From positions 1,798,001-1,862,000 of the forward strand of contig NZ_LT906468.1 in assembly GCF_900187125.1 (NCBI RefSeq): 64,000 nt of DNA, read 5' to 3'. Of this stretch, positions 44,577 through 52,932 are shown one piece after another. The stretch's first letter is position 1; the number at the start of each line of letters is the position of its first letter. This DNA is from Sphingobacterium mizutaii (GTDB lineage: Bacteria; Bacteroidota; Bacteroidia; Sphingobacteriales; Sphingobacteriaceae). The notes beneath the pieces are model-generated. The model saw only the letters and a list, made by a program, of their open reading frames with translations. It had not been told where the DNA came from and ran no database searches. The position numbers and the translations under genes are program-made.

Positions 44577-46085
44577 ATGAAAACCAATCATATTAAAGCA
44601 AGCTGCCTATTCATATTCATATTTATGGCTATCCTGAATGTAAATGCCCAGACAGAAGAAGAGTACTTATATTCAGCAAGGGAAATGGCAGACCTTCGAG
44701 CTGCGGTAGTTGCCAACCCAGATAGTATGGAGCTCAATGAAGAGTATTTAGCTGGATTTGCTAAACCCGAGCAAGCAGAAAAAGAGTATGCAAAATTGAT
44801 CACTAAGTTTCCAAATTCTGCAGTTCTCCAAATCGCGATAGCCAATAAATTAGGAGATTTTAATCCTAAAAGAAAACAATACTTATTAAGAGCGGCCGAG
44901 ATCGATCCTTCTAATGTTGAAAATTGGGAAAACTTAGCCTCTGATGCTGCTTTTAAAGGAAATAAGGAAGATGAAATCAAGTATATCCAAGAAGCCATTA
45001 AAGCCAACCCTGAAAGCTTGGATCTTAAAGCAAGGTATGTGTTCCTGTTTTCGGATGATGCAGATGAATTCAAGCTAAAGGCTAATGAATTTATTGATGC
45101 ATACCCTAATTCTGAACAGGCCATTACTATTTTTAATATTGCTGGAATAGTATTAAAAAATGATGCTGATAAAATCCAGTCGGGTGAACGCATGTTGAAA
45201 TTGTTTCCTGACAATGAGAGTCTGGTTTTCCTGGTTGCAGTAGTTCGACTGATTGATTCTTATATTATGACCGAAGAATACGACAAGGCCATTGAACTGG
45301 CAATGGAATATAAGGATAAAGGCGAAGCTGATTTAGGCTTAGGAGAAAAACTTACATTAGCTCAAAGTCTCAAAGGTTTTGATGCTAAAATGAAAGCTGC
45401 ACAATTTGCTGAAGCAAAAGACCAAATCATCAACTTACGATACAGAACATTGAATGGAAATGATTTAGGAAGCTTGCTTATGCTGAAGAAAGCAATGGCA
45501 TTGGATGCAAACAAAGAGACGCAGGCAGCATTTGATAGTTTAATAATTCTTCAAGCATACAAACCTTCATTAGCCAGCCAAGAAGCCTTGTATAAATATG
45601 GCGCAAAATTGAATAAGAGTAATGAGGAAGTGGATAAAGATGTTTATCAGCTGGTCATAAAGCAATCAAAGGAAGCAAAACCTTTTTCTATTGATTCCTT
45701 TGATTCTGAAAAGAAAGTCACTCTTGAAGATCTAAAAGGAAAAATAACCTTGCTGACTTTTTGGTATCCTGCATGTGGGCCTTGCAGAGGAGAGATGCCT
45801 CACTTTGAAAATGCTATTAAAGGCGTTGATCGCGAAAAATTCCAATACCTGGGAATCAATATCTACAGAGAACAGGATAACCTGATAAAACCTTTTCTAG
45901 ACAATACGGGTTTTAGTTTTACTCCATTGGGAGCAAGTAAAGAAATTAAGAAGGACTATCAAATTGTTGCTGCTCCTACCAATTTTATTATTGACCAAGA
46001 AGGAAGGATTGTTTATTCAGATTTTACTGTTGATGCTGAAAATGAACAGATGTTGACCTTAATGATTGAGTCATTAATGAAATAG
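44577..46085 (+). CDS. Exported TPR-thioredoxin (TlpA-like) protein
   Basis: The 502-residue protein has a signal peptide (to about residue 26, 'ILNVNAQTEEE'), a long helical TPR-like region (about 30-360) and a C-terminal thioredoxin-fold domain of the TlpA/ResA class with active site W-Y-P-A-C400-G-P-C403 and the cis-Pro at 467 ('AAPTNF'). TlpA-like proteins reduce periplasmic disulfides. Thioredoxin-type genes next to STN-SusC/SusD pairs are a recurring Bacteroidota arrangement of unclear purpose; the TPR part may bind the partner or imported ligand. It is the last gene of the sigma-controlled operon. Confidence 0.88.
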   Translation: MKTNHIKASCLFIFIFMAILNVNAQTEEEYLYSAREMADLRAAVVANPDSMELNEEYLAGFAKPEQAEKEYAKLITKFPNSAVLQIAIANKLGDFNPKRKQYLLRAAEIDPSNVENWENLASDAAFKGNKEDEIKYIQEAIKANPESLDLKARYVFLFSDDADEFKLKANEFIDAYPNSEQAITIFNIAGIVLKNDADKIQSGERMLKLFPDNESLVFLVAVVRLIDSYIMTEEYDKAIELAMEYKDKGEADLGLGEKLTLAQSLKGFDAKMKAAQFAEAKDQIINLRYRTLNGNDLGSLLMLKKAMALDANKETQAAFDSLIILQAYKPSLASQEALYKYGAKLNKSNEEVDKDVYQLVIKQSKEAKPFSIDSFDSEKKVTLEDLKGKITLLTFWYPACGPCRGEMPHFENAIKGVDREKFQYLGINIYREQDNLIKPFLDNTGFSFTPLGASKEIKKDYQIVAAPTNFIIDQEGRIVYSDFTVDAENEQMLTLMIESLMK

Positions 46086-46100
46086 TCAGGATTTTAAAAA

Positions 46101-46125
46101 AGGCTTTTCCATTATAGAAAAGCCT
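46101..46125 (-). terminator. Intrinsic terminator of the phospholipase gene
   Basis: AGGCTTTTC (46101-46109) pairs with GAAAAGCCT (46117-46125). On the minus strand the stem is followed by six T, so it ends the phospholipase transcript; it may also slow plus-strand transcription from the TlpA-like gene. Confidence 0.7.
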
Positions 46126-46137
46126 ATGTCAATTTAA

Positions 46138-48666
46138 TCAGACCCGATTGATCAGTGGGTCTGTAATACTCTCTTTTCCGGTTTCCACTCTTCCTGCAAA
46201 TCTTTGGTAAAAGTCTCCTTTGCCTGCTACCGTCAGGGCAAAATCATACCAGCCTAAACTTGCAACCAAATTGATGCTTAGATTCTCCTCCGCGTTCGCT
46301 GGAATACTTTTTTCTAATAGGATACCTTTATTATAACTCAGGTCCCTAACATGGATCTTCACAGGGGAGGAAGTGGTGTTTTTTATCCTTAAACTAAGAT
46401 TTCCTGTAGGTGTTTTAGTCATTCGCTTTAAATCATCCACTAGCTTGACCTGGATCCTCGGATCTTGCGTACTTCCTGCAAATTCTCTAAAGAAACCATT
46501 CGGACCGTGTAAATGCAAACAATATTTACCAGCGTCAAAAGCTTCAATATGCCACTCGTATTGGATTTCGTCCCCAGCCTTAACTGCAAATGACCAGTTC
46601 CTACAGCTTTCTTTGTTTCCTTTTTCTGTATAGTTAGCTGGTGCATAGACCGTGAATGGCGATCCAGCAGCTTGGTTGCCGAACAATTTATTGTCCGCCT
46701 TCATATTAATTCGGATCTTCTGATTGCCTACTAATTCCAAATCAGCACTTAATTGGTAAGGTAGAGCTGTAGCTATTCTTTTTCCCGGTTCTTGCTGGGA
46801 CATCAGTTTTGAATAATTTCCCGTTTTCAGAGCTTCCTGGATATCCTGATCGCTGACCTCATGGAAATTCCCTGGATCTTCTTTGAATTTCGCATTGTAA
46901 ATGCTTTCAATAAATGGATTCCGGTTGATGAAGCTGATGCTTTTCTCTTTTGGATTGAAAGGGGAAAACGCGGAGGTCAAATTTCCACAAATGGTTCTCC
47001 TCCAGTTGCCAATATTATCAAAGTGAATGTTCTTATTGAATTTTTTATTCACGAAATATTCCAGGAATTGTAGGGTTGAGGTATGGTCAAATACCTCGGA
47101 ACATACTTTTCCACCTCGGCTCCATGGTGAAGCAATCAGCATGGGAACGCGAAATCCTAATCCGATAGCGCCCTCTCTGGCTTGCTTTTCAGGTACCCCT
47201 TGTTTTATTTCGTTGCTCAAACGAACGAATTCCTCTTCAGTCTCAATGCCATTAGACACTTTACCCGTTTCAGGTTTGTTATTGTCCGGAATGCTAAATG
47301 GTGGAATATGGTCATAGTAACCGTCGTTCTCATCATAGGTGACAATAAAGATGGTTTTCTTCCAAACTTCTGGGTTCTTGGTCAGGATGTCAAGGATTTC
47401 AGAAACATACCAAGCCCCATACCAAGGTGCACTGGGGTGATCAGAGAAATTCTGAGGTCCCGCTAACCATGATACCGTAGGTAATTTTCCTGCATTGACA
47501 TCGGCTTGGAATTGGTGAAGTAAATTCCCCTTTGGAACAGCCAACTCTCTTTGGGTATCCCTGTCTTTATAGGTTAAGGTATCTAGGTTTCTATAGTCAG
47601 CATCCCCTTCATTGGTGATAAATGCGCGCTTGTATAGGCTTTTCTTCTTCGGACTAAGTTTATCAAAATTGCTTTTACTCCATTTCTCAAGTTCCGCTTT
47701 AGCATCATCCAAAGCCTTTTGCTTGTCGCGGATGCTGGCTTGTACTTTCTTAGCCCTTTCTTGGGAAGAAGGGCTCTCTTCTTGGAGTTTATTGATTTCC
47801 CCGGGAAGGGTATCTATTCGGTTTTGCAGGCTCTCGCGATATCGATCCTTGAATTTTACATTATAGACTTCAAAAAATTCTAGCAGGTTGCAGCCGAAAT
47901 TACTTAACCAGGAGCGTTCTTCTCCCTTAAATCCTCCCACACTGCTTAATTCATTTTGATAAAAGCCCCATGAGATCCCATTATCCTCCAAGAGCTCAGG
48001 AAAGGTTTTCCAGGTCTCCTGACCGTATGAGTAGTCTTCATTTCGGATATTGGCCTTTGGCAATCCATCTTCGGTGCTCATAATCTTTCCAGTCCAGAAA
48101 AAGGAACGGTTGGGCGTAGTGCTGGTCATGGCCGAACAGAAATTCTGGTCACAGATGGTGAAGGCATCAGCCATCGCATAATTGAAGGAGAGGTCCTCGC
48201 GGTTATAATGCCCTAAGGTCAAAGGCATATCTGCATATTTCTTATTGCTGGAACGTTTTGAAGGCAGCCAATTATCATATTTCCCGAGATTGTAAGCATC
48301 AACCTGACTGGCCCTTGAATGCGGAAGGTCGCCGATCCAAGTACTTTTGCTCTCCTTGATATTCAATCGGAAAGGGGCATAGGTCTTGCCCGCAAGGTCG
48401 GTTTGGAACCATACCGGTTTCTTGTTTGGCAGTAATACTGCCCTCGGATCATTGAAGCCCCTAACACCTGATAAAGAACCAAAGGCATGGTCGAAGGAAC
48501 GGTTTTCCTGCATCAATATGACGATATGTTCGGCATCTAGGAAGGTACTGCCAGGCTCAGGGTCGATGGCCATTGCTTTTTGAATGGCTGAGGGTATTAC
48601 ATTCACCATCCCTGTCGCTCCAGAAAGCATAATTACTTTCCTTAAAAATTCTCTACGGTTTTCCAT
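46138..48666 (-). CDS. Phosphocholine-specific phospholipase C, Tat-exported
   Basis: This is an 842-residue enzyme of the PlcH/PlcN/acid phosphatase type. The N-terminus has a twin-arginine motif ('NRREFLRKV', 3-11) before a short hydrophobic stretch, pointing to Tat export. Catalytic-domain motifs are 'HIVILMQENRSFDHAFGSLSGVRGFND', 'CSAMTSTTPNRSFFWTG' and 'IVTYDENDGYYDHIPPFSIP'. Two C-terminal beta domains of the DUF756 type follow (about 630-840). Such enzymes release phosphocholine from phosphatidylcholine or sphingomyelin. A coiled region (about 265-320, 'RIDTLPGEINKLQEESPSSQERAKKVQASIRDKQKALDDAKAELEKW') is inserted in the middle. The gene is monocistronic, with a long hairpin-rich region upstream. 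Confidence 0.92.
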   Translation of the reverse strand: MENRREFLRKVIMLSGATGMVNVIPSAIQKAMAIDPEPGSTFLDAEHIVILMQENRSFDHAFGSLSGVRGFNDPRAVLLPNKKPVWFQTDLAGKTYAPFRLNIKESKSTWIGDLPHSRASQVDAYNLGKYDNWLPSKRSSNKKYADMPLTLGHYNREDLSFNYAMADAFTICDQNFCSAMTSTTPNRSFFWTGKIMSTEDGLPKANIRNEDYSYGQETWKTFPELLEDNGISWGFYQNELSSVGGFKGEERSWLSNFGCNLLEFFEVYNVKFKDRYRESLQNRIDTLPGEINKLQEESPSSQERAKKVQASIRDKQKALDDAKAELEKWSKSNFDKLSPKKKSLYKRAFITNEGDADYRNLDTLTYKDRDTQRELAVPKGNLLHQFQADVNAGKLPTVSWLAGPQNFSDHPSAPWYGAWYVSEILDILTKNPEVWKKTIFIVTYDENDGYYDHIPPFSIPDNNKPETGKVSNGIETEEEFVRLSNEIKQGVPEKQAREGAIGLGFRVPMLIASPWSRGGKVCSEVFDHTSTLQFLEYFVNKKFNKNIHFDNIGNWRRTICGNLTSAFSPFNPKEKSISFINRNPFIESIYNAKFKEDPGNFHEVSDQDIQEALKTGNYSKLMSQQEPGKRIATALPYQLSADLELVGNQKIRINMKADNKLFGNQAAGSPFTVYAPANYTEKGNKESCRNWSFAVKAGDEIQYEWHIEAFDAGKYCLHLHGPNGFFREFAGSTQDPRIQVKLVDDLKRMTKTPTGNLSLRIKNTTSSPVKIHVRDLSYNKGILLEKSIPANAEENLSINLVASLGWYDFALTVAGKGDFYQRFAGRVETGKESITDPLINRV

Positions 48667-49337
48667 GAGGTATTGGATTTGTTTAGGTATAACTAATTTA
48701 CCCCATTATGGAAGAAAATCGCGAGGGAATTGGTTATGAAATTGTTAAGTGAATAGAATTGTTACGAAATTGTTTATTCCTTCATCTAGGAAATCTATAC
48801 TTACAAAGTATGCTAATTTGGTCAGGATTTTCAAAAACTCGGTAATTCATTGGACAAAATATTATCATTTCATAGGAGGTTTGTTTTAGGTTTATTCGAG
48901 GCATATTTTGAATTTTCCGAATATGTCTCGAACGAGAGTAAAAGGAAAGTAAGAAGATATAGTCAATTTTGGACGATAAAAATGGTCAGAATTATTCCCA
49001 CCATCTCTCCGCCAAGGAATTGAGCCGGAGGCTAAAGGGCTTCCTCCGGAAGGGTGGAGGTTTGTGTTTTTAGCGAACCCCCAGAGGGGGTGAAATCTTT
49101 GTAGAAAAATGTACCGTTTACCGGACAACCCCTGGAAGGGGTGAAATATTTTTCTGAAAATCCACGTTAAAGGGGTCAAATCAATAAAAAATAGTTCCCT
49201 CATCTTACGATTTCGATGACAACGATTCTTAAAAAAACAACAATAGATTCTTCGCTGCGCTCTGAAACCCTCTCTGGGACACTTCCAATTCTGAACGATT
49301 AGTGAAGAATCTGTACGTAAATGTCCAACAATTTCCT

Positions 49338-49422
49338 GTCATCGTGTAACGAAGGTACAGGAACTGTACGCTAATGCAATCGTAATTTATATACCTCCGA
49401 GATCCTTCGTTCTTACGATGAC
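49338..49422. repeat. Spaced inverted repeat within the hairpin cluster
   Basis: GTCATCGTGTAACGAAGG (49338-49355) is nearly the inverse of CCTTCGTTCTTACGATGAC (49404-49422); only the centre differs. The two arms enclose about 48 bp. Confidence 0.55.
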
Positions 49423-49553
49423 ACGTTTGTTAAACCTTTGTTTCTAGGTATTTAGAGCTATATTTCCTTTCCAGAAGAATATTTTTTATCCGCCATACAT
49501 CCCCAGCGGGGATGAATTATTTTAGCATGGATGGTAAACAATAAAGGGGTAAT

Positions 49554-49591
49554 GCAAAAACGATGTTCGATTAATCGAACATCGTTTTTGC
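49554..49591. repeat. 38-bp perfect palindrome
   Basis: The two 19-base halves (49554-49572 and 49573-49591) are exact reverse complements with no spacer; the left half is GCAAAAACGATGTTCGATT. It could form a cruciform or a strong hairpin ending in T5, or be a protein target or element end. Confidence 0.85.
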
Positions 49592-49814
49592 GCGACTTCC
49601 AAGCTAACGTGCCATGTCTGCTAAAATAATGGAACCCCAAAAGGGGTTGTATCTCTAAAATAAAAAAAACATTTTTTGCCTTCCACTTTCCTGTCATCAC
49701 CTTCCAATAAATTTAGCCCAAATTTTTACTTCTCAGGGTGACCCCGAGAAAGGATGATTTTTGAGTTATACTGCCCTGGAAGGGCAGAAATATTTTAGCA
49801 TGACATTGCCAAGC

Positions 49815-49863
49815 GGGAACGAAATGTTTTTCTGAAAATCCTACAAAAAAACATTTCGTTCCC
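49815..49863. repeat. 17-bp perfect-stem hairpin
   Basis: GGGAACGAAATGTTTTT (49815-49831) pairs fully with AAAAACATTTCGTTCCC (49847-49863) around a 15-base loop. It lies 74 bp downstream (minus strand) of the lipoprotein gene ending at 49937 and could end its transcript or be part of the repeat cluster. Confidence 0.7.
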
Positions 49864-49936
49864 ACCGATCACGATGAAAAAATCCTTGAAAAAATAAAAA
49901 ATAGATTCTTCGTTTTGATGTTAATCCTGAATAATC

Positions 49937-50458
49937 TTAATTGGCTTTAATTGAAGTTTTAAATTCACCCTCGGAAAGTTTAAGGGTAGATAAGGTTTGT
50001 AGACCTTGGCTACGAACTAAAACTCCCGAAAAAGAACCTTCAACTTCAGCATTATTGATCTTATCGATTTTAAGGTTAAAAGAATCCTCCGGAGCTACCG
50101 TATCATCGGTTGCGGTAGAATTAACCTGTACCCCTTCATTTGTGGTATTATGCGCCACCAAGAGATAAAATCCTGATCCGCCATCTAAATGATATTCCCC
50201 AGCAGTTACGCGAGTGGTCTCTGACATCACATTGATCATTAAAGACTCTTTTCCTTGGTCCATCGCAGTAATCATTAAATAATTGCCACCTTCTACCCAA
50301 TTTGCACTCACATTTGAGAATATTTTTTCAACGCCATCAATCTTGACCTTTAAATAATTGTTGCCTAACTCCCCAGAAACAGATTCATCTTTACTGCAAC
50401 TGAAATTTAACATGGTAAATAAAGCTAGTACGGCACCTAATAAGATTTTCTTTTTCAT
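49937..50458 (-). CDS. Small lipoprotein, unknown function
   Basis: The 173-residue protein starts best at 50458 (MKKKILLGAVLALFTMLNFSCSKDE), with lipobox Cys at about 21; an ATG at 50521 adds an unlikely N-terminus. The mature part is mostly beta ('YLKVKIDGVEKIF', 'YLMITAMDQGKESLMINVMS', 'GEYHLDGGSGFYLL', 'VEGSFSGVLV'), a layout seen in many short Bacteroidota surface lipoproteins of the DUF6252-like sort. It has no close neighbours on the same strand. I do not recognise a specific function. Confidence 0.75.
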   Translation of the reverse strand: MKKKILLGAVLALFTMLNFSCSKDESVSGELGNNYLKVKIDGVEKIFSNVSANWVEGGNYLMITAMDQGKESLMINVMSETTRVTAGEYHLDGGSGFYLLVAHNTTNEGVQVNSTATDDTVAPEDSFNLKIDKINNAEVEGSFSGVLVRSQGLQTLSTLKLSEGEFKTSIKAN

Positions 50459-50610
50459 ATAATATAGTGTGATTATGCTGGATATGAGCGAAAATCGTAC
50501 CATTAAAAAGGGGAGGAGCACTTTAATATTTAGTAATAGTTGGTATTTACAAAATGGGATGAATACGTAAAGGATATCTTTTAACTTTCTCCCAGAATTA
50601 AGAAATAATA

Positions 50611-50643
50611 TTTGATAATTATAATTAATTAAATTTATTTTTG
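50611..50643 (+). promoter_or_regulatory. Bacteroidota-type promoter of the 114-residue lipoprotein gene
   Basis: TTTG (50611-50614) and TATTTTTG (50636-50643) are separated by 21 bp, an exact match to both consensus boxes. The transcript would begin near 50650, about 30 nt before the ATG at 50679. Confidence 0.6.
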
Positions 50644-50678
50644 ACGCTGATTATTTAAAGAAATAAGAACCAAAAATC

Positions 50679-51023
50679 ATGAAAAGACTATTAATAGCAG
50701 CTTTGTTATCCTTAAGCATCATAAGTTGTTCTGAGGAGCCTGAATTGCATATAGAGAATATTGAGGGGAAATGGGTATTAGACCATAGCAGTACTTCCTT
50801 ATATATTGACTTAAAAAGCGACGCTTCCTTTGAAATGGGCGTAGAGGTGCCTAACCCTAGGGTTTTAAGAGGTATGTATAGCTATGGGGATTATCTTTTG
50901 ACCCTGCGATCAACTAATATTGAAGCCATCTATGGTGTTACATTCGTTTCGGATGATGAAATCATATTAGATGAAGTTTCAAAAACTGAACTTCCGAACA
51001 AGCTTAATTTGATTCGGGAATAA
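50679..51023 (+). CDS. Small lipocalin-like lipoprotein
   Basis: The 114-residue protein has a lipobox ('LLSLSIISCSEEPE', Cys17) and a short beta-rich mature part that begins 'IEGKWVLDHSSTSLYIDLKSDASFEM', the usual start of lipocalin-like domains ('.GKW.l......l.l..dg.f'). Later strands are 'RVLRGMYSYGDYLLTLRS' and 'AIYGVTFVSDDEIILDEVS'. It is preceded by a well-formed promoter and followed by a terminator hairpin, so it is a single-gene unit. No specific function is recognised. Confidence 0.75.
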   Translation: MKRLLIAALLSLSIISCSEEPELHIENIEGKWVLDHSSTSLYIDLKSDASFEMGVEVPNPRVLRGMYSYGDYLLTLRSTNIEAIYGVTFVSDDEIILDEVSKTELPNKLNLIRE

Positions 51024-51032
51024 GTTCCAAAG

Positions 51033-51075
51033 AAAGGTTGTATTGGGAATGATAATGTCCCAATAAAACCTTTTT
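51033..51075. terminator. Intrinsic terminator between convergent genes
   Basis: AAAGGTT (51033-51039) pairs with AACCTTT (51067-51073) and ATTGGGA (51042-51048) with TCCCAAT (51058-51064); T5 follows. It ends the small lipoprotein gene and may also serve the convergent gene ending at 51096. Confidence 0.7.
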
Positions 51076-51095
51076 ATTCAAAATCGGTTGAACCG

Positions 51096-51665
51096 CTATT
51101 TTTTTAGTCTTTCCAATTCACTCATGGTAATCACTTCTTTAGAATAAAGTGCTGGTACCAGATAAACCTTATATTTTTTCTTTGAATTGAACAATTTTGC
51201 AATGGCAAAATAAGCATGGTCTACAGCACTGATCGGGTACTTATGAAGTTCTGTAACGATTAGTTTTTTCCCAATGATACTTTTGGACTTTTTAGAGACA
51301 TTCAAATCATCAATGGCATCTGATGCCATTCCTGCTGATGTAATGGTGCTGGAAGCTCCCATGATCTTAATGCCCGATTGAACGGCGGAAAGATCCGTGC
51401 CACCCACTCCAATCATGGCTATACCATGACCTAATGTTCCTCCAATATCGCCGATTTGTTTGAGCCTACCCAGACCTAAGGTCTTCTTCTGTTCCTCTAT
51501 GGTTGCAAATTCAAAAGAAGATGGAATATTGACAATCAAAGTATCTTGGATTTTTATCGTTGTGGAATCGTTAATGATGGCCATTTTGACTTTTTCAGAA
51601 TCTTCTTGTGCAAATGCTAGGGAAGAAAAAAATAATAACAGGCTGCTGAATAATAGTTTTTTCAT
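51096..51665 (-). CDS. Exported hypothetical protein
   Basis: The 189-residue protein has a clear signal peptide (MKKLLFSSLLLFFSSLAFAQ). The mature part holds a Gly/Ala-rich amphipathic segment ('IGDIGGTLGHGIAMIGVGGTDLSAVQSGIKIMGASSTITSAGMASDAIDDL', about 72-122), flanked by beta-type and charged helical stretches ('KKYKVYLVPALYSKEVITMSELERLKK' at the end). I do not recognise a family. The central segment could insert in or lie on a membrane. It is convergent with the small lipoprotein gene and has no operon partner. Confidence 0.65.
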   Translation of the reverse strand: MKKLLFSSLLLFFSSLAFAQEDSEKVKMAIINDSTTIKIQDTLIVNIPSSFEFATIEEQKKTLGLGRLKQIGDIGGTLGHGIAMIGVGGTDLSAVQSGIKIMGASSTITSAGMASDAIDDLNVSKKSKSIIGKKLIVTELHKYPISAVDHAYFAIAKLFNSKKKYKVYLVPALYSKEVITMSELERLKK

Positions 51666-52050
51666 AATCGTATAATTTTTTAGTTTAATGAATTTAGAGA
51701 GGTAGGTTTTAGAAAATGATAAGTTTAGGTTAAGGGATTATGAAATTATTGTAATGTTGGGTTTGCAGTAGTCAAAACGTGTTTTTTATGCTCTTCTCTT
51801 TTTAGTTTTAATCTTTGGTTAAAATAATTGTAAAAATATCAGTTGTAAATTTTAATAAAATGAAAATGGCTCCCCAAACTTATTGAAGAGCCAATAACTT
51901 ATCTTATTCAAGAATGGGTGGTATTTTTTTATAGAATAGCAATAATTAGATCTGTAGTTGTTAAAGAATTATTGATTGCTCTTTGTTGCCATGAACCTCG
52001 CACCGATAAGATATCATATTTGTTTCACCTTCATTTATTGTTCAATCCTT
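51666..52050. other. 385-bp intergenic region
   Basis: AT-rich DNA between two minus-strand genes. The only structure seen is a TGGCTC/GAGCCA hairpin (51867-51872 with 51888-51893), similar in wording to the strong terminator at 19209-19245 and possibly the terminator of the flavodoxin gene. No gene is apparent. Confidence 0.5.
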
Positions 52051-52698
52051 TTATTTTAATAATCCTATTTTATTAAGCCATAGCTCAATATCCTTATCAA
52101 CTTGTTTTTCTTTGGTTCCTTCCATGACGAAGAGGATACCATCTCGTTCTTTAGCACCTTGAGTGGAGTATCCATCAAGGATTTTACTGTTTGGAGCTAA
52201 CTTTTTGACCGTTTCAAAGCTGGTTCCAATGCCATATCCAGCATTGGTATTGAAGGGAATGATTGTTTTCCCTGTTAAATCGTAGATCGAAAGAAGGCTT
52301 TTTAGGGGAGGAGGGAGCTGCATACCCCATGTTGGAAATCCTACAAATATGATGTCGTATGATTCCATATTTTGGATCTTTGTTTTTAGTGGGGGTAAAT
52401 AACCCGTTCTGTTTTCTTCTGCAACCTGATCGACCAGGCTTTGATAATGTTCTGGATAGGGTTTTTCAAGTTCAATTTCCACTAAATCACCGCCAGTTTT
52501 TCGCTGTATAATAGCAGCTAATGCTTTCGTGTTTTTTGTTCTTGACAGATAGACAATCAATATTTTTTTATCCTCTAAAGAGTCTGGATTTTCTGAGGGA
52601 GTTTCTTCCTTGATGTGGCTTGGCTCCACAGCCCTTGAACTGGAGCTTGAGAATAGGAAAATGCTCAGTATAAAACAATGTAACATGTTTGTTTTCAT
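52051..52698 (-). CDS. Exported flavodoxin-like protein
   Basis: The 215-residue protein combines an N-terminal signal peptide (about 1-24, 'LSIFLFSSSSSRAVEP') and a short acidic linker with a flavodoxin fold. The FMN phosphate loop is 'IVYLSRTKNTKAL' (S52-R-T-K-N-T57), and 'FVGFPTWGMQLPPPLKSLL' and 'FNTNAGYGIGTSFETVKKL' match the flavin-ring loops of the Flavodoxin_4 family. Most flavodoxins are cytosolic; a secreted one needs a periplasmic redox partner and FMN delivery outside the membrane. No partner gene is adjacent. Lipid attachment is not indicated, as no Cys follows the signal sequence. Confidence 0.85.
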   Translation of the reverse strand: MKTNMLHCFILSIFLFSSSSSRAVEPSHIKEETPSENPDSLEDKKILIVYLSRTKNTKALAAIIQRKTGGDLVEIELEKPYPEHYQSLVDQVAEENRTGYLPPLKTKIQNMESYDIIFVGFPTWGMQLPPPLKSLLSIYDLTGKTIIPFNTNAGYGIGTSFETVKKLAPNSKILDGYSTQGAKERDGILFVMEGTKEKQVDKDIELWLNKIGLLK

Positions 52699-52932
52699 CT
52701 GTATTCCTTTGATTTAGACAAAGTTCTTAAAAGTTGGGTATTTTAATGGTATACAGATTACGGAGGTTACTACCAATATTACCTATTTAGCATGTCTAAT
52801 CCTTGTTGCTGAATTATTGATGATAAGATCTTGTCACTTCAATCCATGAATTCAAATTATTTTCAGTTTTTTGTTTTAAGACAAGTTGTTACTGAATATT
52901 TTATTATTTTTAAATATCAATTACGAACTATT

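Larger units (their letters stand above)
48667..49936. repeat. 1.27-kb gene-free cluster of short hairpins and repeated words
   Basis: No credible gene lies here. The DNA holds many compact inverted repeats, GC-rich in an AT-rich setting: CCGGAGG/CCTCCGG (49025-49049), ACCCCC/GGGGGT (49077-49091), ACCCC/GGGGT (49128-49142), ATCCCC/GGGGAT (49499-49513), AACCCC/GGGGTT (49633-49648) and CTGCCCT/AGGGCAG (49771-49787). They are often followed by GAAAT or GAATTATTTT. Exact repeats are TTTTTCTGAAAATCC (49149-49163, 49827-49841), TATTTTAGCATG (49518-49529, 49791-49802) and AATAGATTCTTCG (49242-49254, 49900-49912, with an inverted partial copy at 49304-49312). This looks like a nest of decayed REP-type or mobile intergenic elements. 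Confidence 0.75.

Noticed and set aside
48892..49203. 103-codon minus-strand open frame in the repeat cluster
   Set aside because: It runs through several hairpins and its predicted residues are determined by the repeats; it has no protein-like pattern, start context or partner.
49458..49700. 80-codon minus-strand open frame
   Set aside because: It spans the 38-bp palindrome and other inverted repeats, so it is an accidental frame.
49021..49900. CRISPR array
   Set aside because: Repeats are few, unequal in length and irregularly spaced, with no constant spacer size and no cas genes in the window.
48667..49936. Insertion sequence or integron
   Set aside because: No transposase or integrase frame, no matching terminal repeats with target duplication could be found.
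52831..52932. Extended N-terminus of the 37-residue membrane protein
   Set aside because: The extra residues look like translated intergenic DNA; the ATG at 52933 leaves a neat single-helix protein.
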